64,000 nt of DNA, from contig NZ_JBFRGU010000001.1 in assembly GCF_052115485.1 (NCBI RefSeq), positions 310,001-374,000 of the forward strand, written 5' to 3'. The position numbers and the translations under genes were made by a program. This stretch comes from Microvirga sp052115485. GTDB lineage: Bacteria > Pseudomonadota > Alphaproteobacteria > Rhizobiales > Beijerinckiaceae. The notes beneath the pieces were generated by a model. The model made no database searches. It saw only the letters and a list, made by a program, of their open reading frames with translations, and was not told where the DNA came from. Positions 8,675 through 17,919 of this stretch are shown here, piece after piece (the first letter of the stretch is position 1; each line of letters starts with the position of its first letter).

Positions 8675-8765
8675 TGGCGGAGACGGAGGGATTCGAACCC
8701 TCGATACCCTTTTGGGGTATGCTCATTTAGCAAACGAGTGCCTTCAGCCGCTCGGCCACGTCTCC
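8675..8765 (-). tRNA. tRNA-Ser(GCT)
   Basis: Read on the minus strand the gene starts GGAGACG, pairs with CGTCTCC, has the long variable arm of class II tRNAs (CATACCCC-aaa-GGGTAT) and a seven-base anticodon loop TTGCTAA with anticodon GCT. The T arm carries GGTTCGAATCC. Discriminator G and an encoded CCA (8675-8677) complete the 3' end. Confidence 0.95.
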
Positions 8766-9056
8766 GGTGGCGGAGTTCTTAAGAGGTGATTGTTTCGGGG
8801 TCAATGCCGTAGTCGCTCGAAAACGATCTTCCTGGATCTAACCACCGAATTAAGCGGCATTCGGTAGCAAACACCACCAGGCCGGAACTGTTATCGCGCA
8901 CTGATCAGGGAACTTGCGACTGGCAGGCTGCCACCGTATATCAGGCATGCGACGCCCAGCTCTCCAGGATGCGTCATATTTAAAGGATGTGGGCACCAAT
9001 GGATCTCAACCCGACAGCACTGCCAATCTGCTTTGCCACCGGGAGAATCCGTGTCC

Positions 9057-10649
9057 ATGCCTGCCTCAATCGCCCTCTCCAGACTTTCATGGTCCACGCC
9101 TGACGGTCGTGCTCTCCTTTCCGATCTCGAGCTGACCTTCGGCCCGGAACGGGCGGGACTAGTCGGCCGCAACGGCATCGGCAAGACCACCCTCCTCAAG
9201 CTGATCTCAGCCGAACTGAGTCCTCACTCCGGCACGGTCACCGTCAATGGTACCTTGGGTATCCTCCGCCAAACCGTTCAGGTCGATTCAGGCGAAACCA
9301 TTGCGGATCTGTTCGGCATTGCCGAAGCGCTAGCGATCCTTCGTCGTGCCGAGAGCGGCGAAGCCACTGTCGAAGAACTTGCGGGTGCCGACTGGACCCT
9401 GGTGGCTCGAGTTGCTTCCGCTCTCGGCCGCGTCGGGCTCGATGTGGACCGCGAAACACGTTTGGCGACAATGTCGGGCGGACAAAGAACGCGGGCCCGC
9501 CTTGCCGCGCTCATCTTCGCGGAGCCTGACTTCCTGCTGCTGGATGAGCCGACGAACAACCTCGACCGCGAGGGACGAACGGCGGTGATCGATCTCCTCG
9601 CCAACTGGCGGAGCGGGGCAATCATCGTCAGCCATGACCGGGAACTGCTTGAGGCCGTGGACGCCATCGTCGAGCTGACCTCGCTGGGAGCCACTCGCTA
9701 TGGCGGCAGTTGGAGCCAGTACCGCGAGCGCAAGGCCCTTGCGCTCGCCGCCGCTCGGCGCGATCTGTCGGACGCCGAGAAGCGCGCTGCCGAGATGGCC
9801 CGAAGAGCGCAAGAAACCGCCGAGAGGAAAGCACGCAAGGATCGTGTCGGCCAGGGGAGGCGTGCAAAGGGCGACATGCCACGTCTCCTCGCGGGTCTAC
9901 GCAAGGACCGAAGCGAGGACACGAGCGGTGAGAATGCCCGTCTCGCAGAGCGGCGTCGCGCGCAAGCTCTCGAGGCTGCCGCCTCCGCTCGTGAGCGCAT
10001 TGAAGTCCTTCAGCCACTCTCCGTCGTTCTGCCACCGACACACTTGCCAGCCAGCAAATCGGTTCTGATGATCGACGCTGCGAGTGTCGGTTACGAGCCA
10101 GACCGACCCATCATCAAGGATCTTTCCCTTGCCATCACCGGGCCAGAGCGCGTTGCTGTCGTCGGGCCGAACGGTTCCGGCAAGACGACGTTCCTGGCGC
10201 TCGTCACCGGGCAGTTGCGGCCATGGACCGGGACCGTGCGGGTCATGACCGACTTTGCAATGTTCGACCAACAGGTTAGCCTTCTCGATCCGTCAGCCTC
10301 GGTCCGGAACAACTTCCGGCGCCTCAATCCGAAGACGGATGAGAATGCCTGCCGCGCCGCTCTCGCCCGGTTCATGTTCCGAGCCGATGCGGCGCTACAG
10401 GTCGTCTCCAGCCTAAGTGGCGGGCAGTTGTTGCGGGCTGGTCTGGCTTGCGTGCTCGGCGGGCCGACTCCGCCCTCTCTCCTGATCCTGGACGAGCCGA
10501 CCAACCATTTGGACATCGACTCGATCGAGGCTGTCGAGGCGGGATTGCGCGCCTATGACGGCGCGCTCCTGATTGTCAGCCACGACGAAACATTCCTCAG
10601 ATCCATCGCGGTCTCACGCAAGCTGGATCTCGCATGCGCGCACACCTGA
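9057..10649 (+). CDS. ABC-F family ATPase (ribosome-associated type)
   Basis: 530 residues, two ATP-binding cassettes and no membrane segments. Domain 1 has Walker A GRNGIGKTT and signature MSGGQRTR with LLDEPTNNLD; domain 2 has GPNGSGKTT, SLSGGQLLR and LILDEPTNHLD. A charged helical linker (residues about 215-290, rich in Arg, Ala, Glu) separates them. This layout is the ABC-F family, whose members act on ribosomes in translation or antibiotic protection. A GTG at 9051, five bases after GGGAG, is an alternative start; the ATG at 9033 is less likely. Whether it confers resistance cannot be told. Confidence 0.88.
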   Translation: MPASIALSRLSWSTPDGRALLSDLELTFGPERAGLVGRNGIGKTTLLKLISAELSPHSGTVTVNGTLGILRQTVQVDSGETIADLFGIAEALAILRRAESGEATVEELAGADWTLVARVASALGRVGLDVDRETRLATMSGGQRTRARLAALIFAEPDFLLLDEPTNNLDREGRTAVIDLLANWRSGAIIVSHDRELLEAVDAIVELTSLGATRYGGSWSQYRERKALALAAARRDLSDAEKRAAEMARRAQETAERKARKDRVGQGRRAKGDMPRLLAGLRKDRSEDTSGENARLAERRRAQALEAAASARERIEVLQPLSVVLPPTHLPASKSVLMIDAASVGYEPDRPIIKDLSLAITGPERVAVVGPNGSGKTTFLALVTGQLRPWTGTVRVMTDFAMFDQQVSLLDPSASVRNNFRRLNPKTDENACRAALARFMFRADAALQVVSSLSGGQLLRAGLACVLGGPTPPSLLILDEPTNHLDIDSIEAVEAGLRAYDGALLIVSHDETFLRSIAVSRKLDLACAHT

Positions 10650-10665
10650 TTGGTGAGTAGCGGAA

Positions 10666-11460
10666 TTAAGCCTCTCCGGCGTCGTTCTGGGGATGTCCTT
10701 GGCTCAGTCGGCGGCGCTCATAATGCTTCGCCAGCCTGAGATGACGCGACATGGCGTAGTTCATCGCTGTCAGAAAGCCGTAGGTGCCCCGAAACAGGTG
10801 GCGGCGTCCGATATAGGCTTTGATGAAAGCCGCAGGGAGCTCGAAGAACACGCGCCAGGTCGGGATGGAAACCCCGCGAATGTCGAGATCCACCGCTTGC
10901 TGGTCGGAATAACGGTTGAGTTTGCTGATCTGATCTCCAAGGGAGCGGACGGACCAATGGTGCACCGTCCCCTTCAGCCGGCCGACTTTCGCGCCCGGGT
11001 TCAAATCGACCCTGTCATGGACCAGCGATGGCGAATAGCGGCCTGCGTCCTTTCGGTAGAGGCGCACGGGGACAAGCGCGTAGGCAAGAGGATGAGGCGC
11101 CGCCTCGCCCGGAAATATCTCGGCGATCCTGATACGATAAGCGTTGCGGGGCGGCTCGCCTTCCGCAAAAAGAGATCGGATTTCCTGAGCGAGGTCGGGA
11201 GGAACGACCTCGTCGGCATCCAGATTGAGAAGCCACTCGTGGCGACAAAGGTCCTCGGCAAAACGTTTCTGAGGTCCGTAGCCGGGCCACGGATTGTGGA
11301 CCACCCGTGCGCCGAGTTCTTCCGCGACAGCCTGCGTGCCGTCGGTCGAGCCTGAATCGACCACAATCAGGTCGTCGGTCAGGTCCCGGACAGCCCGGAT
11401 GGTCTCCCCGATACGGTCGGCTTCGTTCTTGGCGATGATAAAGACAGATATTGGAAGCAT
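10666..11460 (-). CDS. Family 2 glycosyltransferase (LPS core type)
   Basis: 264 residues. It begins MLPISVFIIAKNEADRIGET and has the nucleotide-sugar DxD region VVDSGSTDGT, then LNLDADEVVPPDL, features of the WaaE/LgtF group of GT2 enzymes that add a glucose to the lipopolysaccharide inner core. No multi-pass membrane segments are seen, so it would act at the cytoplasmic face. The next gene downstream on the same map strand is an endonuclease/exonuclease/phosphatase-fold gene 87 bases upstream of it; both may form an envelope operon. Confidence 0.85.
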   Translation of the reverse strand: MLPISVFIIAKNEADRIGETIRAVRDLTDDLIVVDSGSTDGTQAVAEELGARVVHNPWPGYGPQKRFAEDLCRHEWLLNLDADEVVPPDLAQEIRSLFAEGEPPRNAYRIRIAEIFPGEAAPHPLAYALVPVRLYRKDAGRYSPSLVHDRVDLNPGAKVGRLKGTVHHWSVRSLGDQISKLNRYSDQQAVDLDIRGVSIPTWRVFFELPAAFIKAYIGRRHLFRGTYGFLTAMNYAMSRHLRLAKHYERRRLSQGHPQNDAGEA

Positions 11461-11547
11461 GATGCGCGTATGAATGATGCGGATTGCTAGCCGCCGCAGC
11501 GGTCAGTTGCAAGGGGACCGAGAGCCAAAGCCGCCCCAGAGGATCGA

Positions 11548-12324
11548 TCACTCCTTGCGAGGCTCGCCTTTGGCACCTGAACGGGTATGCGATCTCCCAA
11601 ACCTGAGATGAGCCAAAAGAGGAAAATGATCGGACGCCACCCGGGTCAGCGCCGTGCGCACCGGAGCCGCCTCGAGCACCTTGATCGAGGGGGTGACGAA
11701 AATATGGTCAAGCCGCAGGACAGGCGCCCGTGTGTGAAAAGTCGGCTTGGGTTCCCCCTTGGGATTGTCGACCTGCGCATCGCGGAGGTGGCTCGCCATC
11801 AGCCGATAGGACCGTGATTGCGGCGGGGCGTTGAAATCGCCAAGCAGGATTGCCGGATCAGCGCAATCAGGATGCCCCATCCAATCGGCTCCGACCAATG
11901 CACCGGCCTGGGCAAGACGGTCGCCGGACCGGAGCGAGAGATGGGCATTGATGACTTGAACCTTGTGCCCACCAACCGTCACAGACACCCAGAGGGCGCA
12001 ACGCTTCTCGAAAGCCGGGCCTGGAGAAAGGCTCGGTAGGCGTCCACACTGAATGGTGCGGGAATGGTGACGGGTCAGAATGGCGATCCCGTATTGTTCA
12101 CCGAGAATCCTGATCGTCGGCTGGAAATGGAGTTCCATGCCGAGATCCTTGGCGACGATCTCTGCCTGGTCGGCCGCGCCTGCATCGATCCGCCCCACCC
12201 GAACCTCCTGCAGGGCAACGATATCCGGCTCGCAGGACGCGATCACTTCCGACGTGCGTGAAGGCGATATCTTCCGGTCGGTCCCGAGCCACCGATGAAC
12301 ATTGTAGGTGAGAATGCGAACCAT
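11548..12324 (-). CDS. Endonuclease/exonuclease/phosphatase-family protein
   Basis: 258 residues with the metal-dependent EEP fold: MVRILTYNVHRW at the N-terminus, ALQEVRVG (catalytic Glu), LGDFNAPPQS (DxN) and ASDHFPLLAHL (final Asp-His). No signal peptide or membrane anchor. Substrate could be nucleic acid or a phospholipid-like phosphodiester. It lies between an LPS-core-type glycosyltransferase and a divergent LTA-synthase-like gene, a context that in Gram-negative bacteria favours a phosphodiester or lipid-linked role, but the sequence itself does not decide this. Confidence 0.82.
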   Translation of the reverse strand: MVRILTYNVHRWLGTDRKISPSRTSEVIASCEPDIVALQEVRVGRIDAGAADQAEIVAKDLGMELHFQPTIRILGEQYGIAILTRHHSRTIQCGRLPSLSPGPAFEKRCALWVSVTVGGHKVQVINAHLSLRSGDRLAQAGALVGADWMGHPDCADPAILLGDFNAPPQSRSYRLMASHLRDAQVDNPKGEPKPTFHTRAPVLRLDHIFVTPSIKVLEAAPVRTALTRVASDHFPLLAHLRFGRSHTRSGAKGEPRKE

Positions 12325-12581
12325 TTTGATTAAACGCGCCTCGCCCCCTTGTAGCCAAGGTCAAATTTCTGAGCAGGTTTCGTGCCGGCTGTCCATTGCG
12401 GCGGCCTCCAAGTCCCCTGCGTCAGAGTTTCTAAACAACGTTGCGAAAGGTAATGTTAGTAGCCTATTCTTGGCTAAGCTGGCCCAACCGAATCAATACC
12501 GCGCATCCGCGCAGACCTACTGACATAGTCGATTTCATGATCGGCAAGACAAGCCCCCGAAGGCAGGCTCGATATCTCCCC

Positions 12582-14459
12582 ATGAACAGATTTTTATCCT
12601 ACCTCAGTGTTCCGGTCTTCTACGGAATATTCGGTCTTGCCGGTATCAATCTCATCGAGTTCGGCGCGTTACGCGATTTGTCCGCCGGCTTTTCATTCAT
12701 TTGGACATATCCGATCGCGGCTGGCCTGACCTTCGCGGCCGTGGTGGCCGCATGCGTCCTTTTCGACTCAATTCTCGGGCGGCGCTACTTGGGCGCGATG
12801 ATCACTGTAGCCCTGTTCGGAATGGTCGGGTTTATGAGCGGGGAGAAGCAGAAGTACCTGATGGAACCTTTGTTTCCGTGGGATTTCCTTTTCGTCGATC
12901 AGGTCATCGATCTTTTGCCGCAATTGTTGAAGAACCGCCCTCTCGCCGCTGCGGGTATTGGCCTCTTCGGAGTGATCGGGGTCGCGGCCTTTGTGTGGGC
13001 CATGAGACTCATGAGGGCCCGCACCAACCGGCTGCCAATCGCCTATCGGCTGATCGGACTGGCCTTGAGCAGCCTCGTTCTGGCGGGCGCGCTTTATGCC
13101 ACCCAGCGCGAGGGCAAGGTCTACTTCTCGAGAACGTTCGGGATCAAGAATAACCCAATCATCCAAAGCGACAGCTACAGGAAAAACGGCTTCATTCTTG
13201 CCTTCCTTCTCAATGCCGACATCGCGATGGTCGAGCAGCCGAGCGACTATTCGCAGGATCATCTCGAAGAGATTGCAAACGCTTACGCACCGACAGCACC
13301 GATCAAGCACATTGCTTCGGACGCCCCTGACGTCGTGATCATCATGAGCGAGGCCTTCTGGGATCCGACACAGTTTCCTGGTGTGACGTACGACCGCGAC
13401 CCATTGCCCTTTATCCGCTCTATCCAGAAAGGCGAGATCTATTCCCCGGTCTTTGCCGGAGGTACCGCAAACACTGAGTTCGAGGCGCTGACGGGCTTTA
13501 GCACCGCATTTCTTCCCGAAGGAAGTTTCCCCTATCAACAATACATTCCCCGGCCCACACCCGCGCTACCCTGGCTCTTCCGCTCACTTGGGTATCGGAC
13601 CGTTGCCGTGCACCCTTATCACAAGTGGTTCTGGAGCCGCGAAAAGGTCTACCCCCGGTTCGGCTTCCAGCAATTCCTGGGCCTTTCGGACATGAAGCAG
13701 CCGGCAACCCTGGGCGTCTACACCTCCGACGAACAGGTCACCGATTACATCCTCGACGAACTGGACGAGGACGCGCCGACTTTCCTCTTTGCCGTGACGA
13801 TGCAGAACCACACGCCATTCAATCCGAAACGCTATGGCAAAATGCAACTCCAGCCCGGCGGGAACATCACCAAGGATCAAGCCGGCATCCTCAGCAGCTA
13901 TGTGCAGGGGATAGAATACTCGGACAAGGCGCTGCAACGCTTGACGGAGGAGCTGGCGAAACGGCGACGTCCGACATTGCTGATCTTTTTCGGGGATCAC
14001 GCGCCCGGCCTTGGAGACTTATCGATCTATCGCACTACAGGGCTCATGGCGACGCCCGGCAACGCCAATCTCTCCGAGGAACGGCGCTTCAGGCGCACTC
14101 CGCTTGTCGCCTGGTGGAGTGACGGAAAGCCTGTGCCTCCCATAGGGATCATCAGCCCCGCTTTCGTACCCGAGCTGGTCACGAGAACGCTCAATATCGA
14201 CCATCCGTTCTATACGGGGTTCCTCGGCCGGGTCAGGAAAGACATCCGCGTCAACGACCGGCGCACCCTGGCGACGAATGCGTCGGGCTTTTTACCGCCC
14301 GAACCGCCCGCGGAACTGGAGTCCTTGTTCGCTGAGTATCATGCACTTCAGTATGACCAGATGATCGGGGGGAACTACGCTCGCAACATTCTGTTCTGTG
14401 AAATGCCTGGGCAGACTTGCGCGTATCCATCGTCGGCCATCGCGCAACCGAAACCATGA
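12582..14459 (+). CDS. LTA-synthase-like / sulfatase-fold phosphoglycerol transferase
   Basis: About 625 residues. Five N-terminal hydrophobic segments (to about residue 210) anchor an extracytoplasmic alkaline-phosphatase-superfamily domain. Visible metal and catalytic motifs are VIIMSEAFWD, the GGTANTEFEALTGF segment carrying the probable nucleophilic Thr, and FFGDHAPGLG. This is the LtaS/OpgB/CgmB architecture, which in Gram-negative bacteria places phosphoglycerol on periplasmic glucans or envelope glycans. Start is uncertain: ATGs at 12537 and 12441 are in frame; none has a strong ribosome-binding site, and 12582 lies just before the first membrane helix. Confidence 0.82.
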   Translation: MNRFLSYLSVPVFYGIFGLAGINLIEFGALRDLSAGFSFIWTYPIAAGLTFAAVVAACVLFDSILGRRYLGAMITVALFGMVGFMSGEKQKYLMEPLFPWDFLFVDQVIDLLPQLLKNRPLAAAGIGLFGVIGVAAFVWAMRLMRARTNRLPIAYRLIGLALSSLVLAGALYATQREGKVYFSRTFGIKNNPIIQSDSYRKNGFILAFLLNADIAMVEQPSDYSQDHLEEIANAYAPTAPIKHIASDAPDVVIIMSEAFWDPTQFPGVTYDRDPLPFIRSIQKGEIYSPVFAGGTANTEFEALTGFSTAFLPEGSFPYQQYIPRPTPALPWLFRSLGYRTVAVHPYHKWFWSREKVYPRFGFQQFLGLSDMKQPATLGVYTSDEQVTDYILDELDEDAPTFLFAVTMQNHTPFNPKRYGKMQLQPGGNITKDQAGILSSYVQGIEYSDKALQRLTEELAKRRRPTLLIFFGDHAPGLGDLSIYRTTGLMATPGNANLSEERRFRRTPLVAWWSDGKPVPPIGIISPAFVPELVTRTLNIDHPFYTGFLGRVRKDIRVNDRRTLATNASGFLPPEPPAELESLFAEYHALQYDQMIGGNYARNILFCEMPGQTCAYPSSAIAQPKP

Positions 14460-14583
14460 CGGATGAAGGGCATCGATCCCCAGGTAAGCAATTCGTGATC
14501 GAACAAGTATCGCTTCACTCTGGAAACGCGAAAGGTGAGTCTTTAAGCGCCGGTACTCACCTTTGCTCTGGAGACGATACCCC

Positions 14584-14979
14584 ATGAATGCTCTTCAACT
14601 TGAAACGGTCTGGGCCCCTCGCCTGCTGGCTATTCTGCGGATTGTGGCGGCCCTGATCTTCATGGCGCATGGCACTCAGAAACTTCTCGATTTCCCCGCC
14701 TCCGGGAACGGTGGGCCGCCTCTCTTCAGCCTGTTCGGCTTGGCAGGCATGCTGGAAATTGCCGGCGGCATCCTCCTCGTCCTGGGATTGTTTACCCGCC
14801 CTGTGGCTTTCATCCTGTCCGGTCAGATGGCGGTCGCCTATTGGATGGCGCATGCCCCGAAGAGTCCTTTCCCGGCGTTGAACGGGGGCGATGCCGCAAT
14901 CCTCTTTTGCTTCGTCTTCCTCTATCTGGCGGCGGCCGGGCCCGGTGCCTGGGCGCTGGACAATAACCGCAAGGCTTGA
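14584..14979 (+). CDS. DoxX-family membrane protein
   Basis: 131 residues, four predicted membrane segments (LLAILRIVAALIFMAHG, SLFGLAGMLEIAGGILLVLG, PVAFILSGQMAVAYWM, AAILFCFVFLYLAAAGPG). The AHGTQKL motif after the first helix is typical of DoxX/YphA proteins. Function in this subfamily is not settled; links to redox stress are reported for some members. It stands alone, followed by an intrinsic terminator. Confidence 0.88.
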   Translation: MNALQLETVWAPRLLAILRIVAALIFMAHGTQKLLDFPASGNGGPPLFSLFGLAGMLEIAGGILLVLGLFTRPVAFILSGQMAVAYWMAHAPKSPFPALNGGDAAILFCFVFLYLAAAGPGAWALDNNRKA

Positions 14980-15018
14980 ACCTGGAAGGCTTAAGCTGGC
15001 CTTCGGCTAGATCTTCGA

Positions 15019-15045
15019 AGGGCGCCATGCAAGGCGCCCTTTTTC
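15019..15045 (+). terminator. Intrinsic terminator after doxX gene
   Basis: AGGGCGCC (15019-15026), loop ATGCAA and GGCGCCCT (15033-15040) followed by TTTTT give a classical rho-independent terminator 40 bases past the DoxX stop. Confidence 0.88.
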
Positions 15046-15190
15046 ATGGCGGTGCTCAAGGCCCTTTACATGCTCCAAGCCCCCCCTTGTGCCGCCGCAA
15101 TACGGCTATGCTCTAAAGATTTGGACGCCGGTTCGGTCTCGGTGTAAGAGCCTTTTCACGCTGATGCTCCATTTCTGATTGGGTCTTCCG

Positions 15191-17032
15191 ATGCCGCACT
15201 ATCGTTCCCGTACGACAACTCACGGCCGCAACATGGCGGGCGCGCGCGGTCTCTGGCGCGCGACGGGTATGAAGGATGAAGATTTCGGCAAGCCGATCAT
15301 CGCGGTCGTGAACTCCTTCACTCAGTTCGTGCCGGGCCACGTGCACCTGAAGGATCTCGGTCAGCTTGTGGCCCGCGAGATCGAGAAAGCGGGCGGCGTC
15401 GCCAAGGAATTCAACACGATTGCCGTCGATGACGGCATCGCCATGGGCCATGACGGCATGCTCTACAGCCTGCCGTCGCGCGAGATCATCGCGGATTCAG
15501 TCGAATACATGGCGAATGCTCATTGCGCCGACGCGCTGGTCTGCATCTCGAATTGCGACAAGATCACCCCCGGCATGCTGATGGCGAGCCTGCGCCTCAA
15601 TATCCCGACGATCTTCGTCTCCGGCGGCCCCATGGAAGCCGGCAAGGTCAATCTGCGCGGCAAACTCAAGGCCCTCGATCTCGTCGATGCGATGGTGGCT
15701 GCGGCGGACGATTCCGTGACGGATGAAGAAGTGCAGATCATCGAGCGCTCGGCCTGCCCGACCTGCGGTTCGTGCTCGGGCATGTTTACCGCGAATTCGA
15801 TGAATTGCCTCGCCGAGGCGCTGGGCCTCGCACTTCCCGGCAACGGCACCATTCTCGCGACCCATGCGGACCGCAAACGCCTCTTCGTCGAGGCCGGGCA
15901 TCTCATCGTCGACCTCGCACGCCGCTACTACGAGCAGGACGACGCATCGGTTCTGCCGCGCTCGATCGCGAACTTCAACGCATTCGAAAACGCCATGACG
16001 CTCGATATCGCCATGGGCGGCTCGACGAACACGGTGCTTCACATTCTCGCCGCCGCCCATGAGGCGGAAGTCGATTTCACGATGGAGCATATCGACAGGC
16101 TTTCGCGCCGTGTGCCGGTGCTCTGCAAGGTCGCTCCGGCCGTTTCCGATGTGCATATCGAAGATGTGCATCGGGCCGGCGGCATCATGGGTATTCTGGG
16201 CGAACTCGATCGCGCGGGCTTGCTTCACAGCGATTGCGGTTGCGTGCACGCGACCAGCATGGCCGATGCTCTCGCGCGGTGGGACGTGAAGCGCACCGGC
16301 AGCGAGAGTGTCCGCAATCTCTTCCTCGCCGCTCCGGGTGGCGTTCCGACCCAAGTGGCGTTCAGTCAGGATCGTCGCTGGGAGGAACTCGATCTCGACC
16401 GTGAGAAGGGCACGATCCGTTCCGCCGAACACGCGTTCTCGAAGGATGGCGGCCTCGCCGTCCTCTCCGGCAACATCGCACTCGAAGGCTGCATCGTGAA
16501 GACGGCTGGCGTCGATGAAAGCATTCTCGTGTTCAGCGGGCCGGCCCGCGTCTTCGAGAGCCAGGATGCCGCGGTCCATGGCATTCTGAATGGCGGCGTG
16601 AGGGCTGGCGACGTCGTCGTGATCCGCTATGAAGGCCCACGCGGCGGCCCCGGTATGCAGGAGATGCTCTATCCCACGAGCTATCTTAAATCCAAGGGCC
16701 TCGGAAAGGCATGCGCGCTCATCACTGACGGCCGCTTCTCCGGTGGCACCTCCGGCCTTTCCATCGGCCACGTCTCGCCGGAAGCCGCCGAGGGTGGCCT
16801 GATCGGCCTTGTCGAAGAGGGCGACCGCATCGAGATCGATATCCCTAATCGTTCCATCAAACTCGCGGTGCCGGATGAGGTGCTTGCCCAACGCCGGAGC
16901 GCCATGGAAGCGCTCGGCGCGAAGGCTTGGAAACCTGGCAACCGCACCCGCAAAGTCTCGACGGCTCTGCGGGCCTACGCATCCATGACGACGAGCGCCG
17001 CCCGAGGGGCCGTGCGAGTGTTGCCGGAGTAG
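15191..17032 (+). CDS. ilvD: Dihydroxy-acid dehydratase
   Basis: 613 residues, the usual length. Dehydrates 2,3-dihydroxy-isovalerate and 2,3-dihydroxy-3-methylvalerate in valine, leucine and isoleucine synthesis, using an iron-sulfur cluster. Cluster cysteines are seen in VCISNCDKITPGM and RSACPTCGSCSGMFTANSMN, plus SDCGCVHATSM. I chose 15191 (MPHYRSRTTTHGRN, the canonical N-terminus) rather than 15179. The gene ends RKVSTALRAYASMTTSAARG, the normal alphaproteobacterial tail, so this copy is intact even though a second fragment of its 3' end lies 954 bases downstream. Confidence 0.96.
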   Translation: MPHYRSRTTTHGRNMAGARGLWRATGMKDEDFGKPIIAVVNSFTQFVPGHVHLKDLGQLVAREIEKAGGVAKEFNTIAVDDGIAMGHDGMLYSLPSREIIADSVEYMANAHCADALVCISNCDKITPGMLMASLRLNIPTIFVSGGPMEAGKVNLRGKLKALDLVDAMVAAADDSVTDEEVQIIERSACPTCGSCSGMFTANSMNCLAEALGLALPGNGTILATHADRKRLFVEAGHLIVDLARRYYEQDDASVLPRSIANFNAFENAMTLDIAMGGSTNTVLHILAAAHEAEVDFTMEHIDRLSRRVPVLCKVAPAVSDVHIEDVHRAGGIMGILGELDRAGLLHSDCGCVHATSMADALARWDVKRTGSESVRNLFLAAPGGVPTQVAFSQDRRWEELDLDREKGTIRSAEHAFSKDGGLAVLSGNIALEGCIVKTAGVDESILVFSGPARVFESQDAAVHGILNGGVRAGDVVVIRYEGPRGGPGMQEMLYPTSYLKSKGLGKACALITDGRFSGGTSGLSIGHVSPEAAEGGLIGLVEEGDRIEIDIPNRSIKLAVPDEVLAQRRSAMEALGAKAWKPGNRTRKVSTALRAYASMTTSAARGAVRVLPE

Positions 17033-17037
17033 AGAAT

Positions 17038-17745
17038 ATGATCTTGTCTGGAATCGAAGATATTGCCTCACGCATCGTGGCGGAAGTAAAGCCCTATACG
17101 ATGGCACCGCCGGAAAGCGTCGCAACAACAGTACGCTTGGCGCTGGAAACTTTCGAAGAAAACCGTAACGGTGATTTTGTCGAGTGTGGGACCTGGATGG
17201 GAGGATCCAGTTTTGCAATGCTGTTGGCTCAGCGCTACAAATTCGGACGCATTCTCAAGCCTGTGTGGATGCTAGATAGTTTCCAGGGATTGCCACCCGC
17301 CGATGACCGAGATGGGCCTCTAGCCCTTCAATATCAGCGCGCCGTTGATGCTCCTCACTATTTTGACAACTGTACAGCGCCCCTGCCGCAAGTCCGGGAA
17401 GCCATTCGGCAATTCGGTTTTACGGATAGTGAAGCCATTGTTGTTCCAGGTTGGTTTAACGATAGCATTCCAGTTCATAGAGACGAATTATCTCGTCGTG
17501 GAATTGCCCTCCTTCGCATCGATTGCGACTGGTATGAGCCGGTTCACTATGTCCTGACAGAGCTCACACCATTCGTCGTCGATGAAGGAGCGATCATCTT
17601 AGACGATTATTACGCATGGGATGGCTGTGCCAGGGCAACACATGACTTCTTGTCTCAGAATGATTTTTCCTGGCGCATCAGGTCCATGGAGAAATTTTAT
17701 GGCGCGTGGATGATCAAGCGCTCTCATCGAGTTGCGGCACTCTAG
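17038..17745 (+). CDS. TylF/MycF-like SAM-dependent O-methyltransferase
   Basis: 235 residues. Rossmann-type class I fold: FVECGTWMGGSSFAML (SAM-binding glycine loop), VWMLDSFQGLPPAD (acidic strand 2) and LLRIDCDWYEPVHYVLTELT with VDEGAIILDDYYAWDGC, the metal-binding Asp pair typical of TylF/MycF sugar O-methyltransferases. Base composition is visibly richer in A and T than ilvD, five bases upstream, and a broken copy of the ilvD 3' end lies beyond it. The gene therefore looks inserted. Likely targets are surface or secreted glycans; a GT32-like glycosyltransferase lies 500 bases further on. Confidence 0.83.
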   Translation: MILSGIEDIASRIVAEVKPYTMAPPESVATTVRLALETFEENRNGDFVECGTWMGGSSFAMLLAQRYKFGRILKPVWMLDSFQGLPPADDRDGPLALQYQRAVDAPHYFDNCTAPLPQVREAIRQFGFTDSEAIVVPGWFNDSIPVHRDELSRRGIALLRIDCDWYEPVHYVLTELTPFVVDEGAIILDDYYAWDGCARATHDFLSQNDFSWRIRSMEKFYGAWMIKRSHRVAAL

Positions 17746-17833
17746 TCTAGAGCGCCGAGGCCTTCGGCTCTGCTGCATCACAAGCGGCTATCAAAGAGAG
17801 AATTGTAGCCCCATCCGCGATTGCGCCCTTGAA

Positions 17834-17898
17834 GTGCTTGCCCAACGCCGGCACACCATGGAAACGCTCGGAGCAACGGCCTGGAAACCCGGCAACCG
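17834..17898 (+). pseudogene. Duplicated fragment of ilvD 3' end
   Basis: These 65 bases match 16880-16944 inside ilvD at 56 positions by hand count. In frame they read VLAQRRHTMETLGATAWKPG, against VLAQRRSAMEALGAKAWKPG in ilvD. The upstream part and the normal tail of ilvD are absent, so it is a non-functional relic. Fragment and ilvD flank the methyltransferase gene as direct repeats. Confidence 0.85.
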
Positions 17899-17919
17899 GC
17901 CGCCTGAACGGGCGGTCGA

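Noticed and set aside
15497..17218. 573-residue minus-strand ORF antisense to ilvD
   Set aside because: It mirrors ilvD codons over their whole length; long antisense frames are expected in high-GC genes. Composition is His/Arg/Asp-rich filler without a domain.
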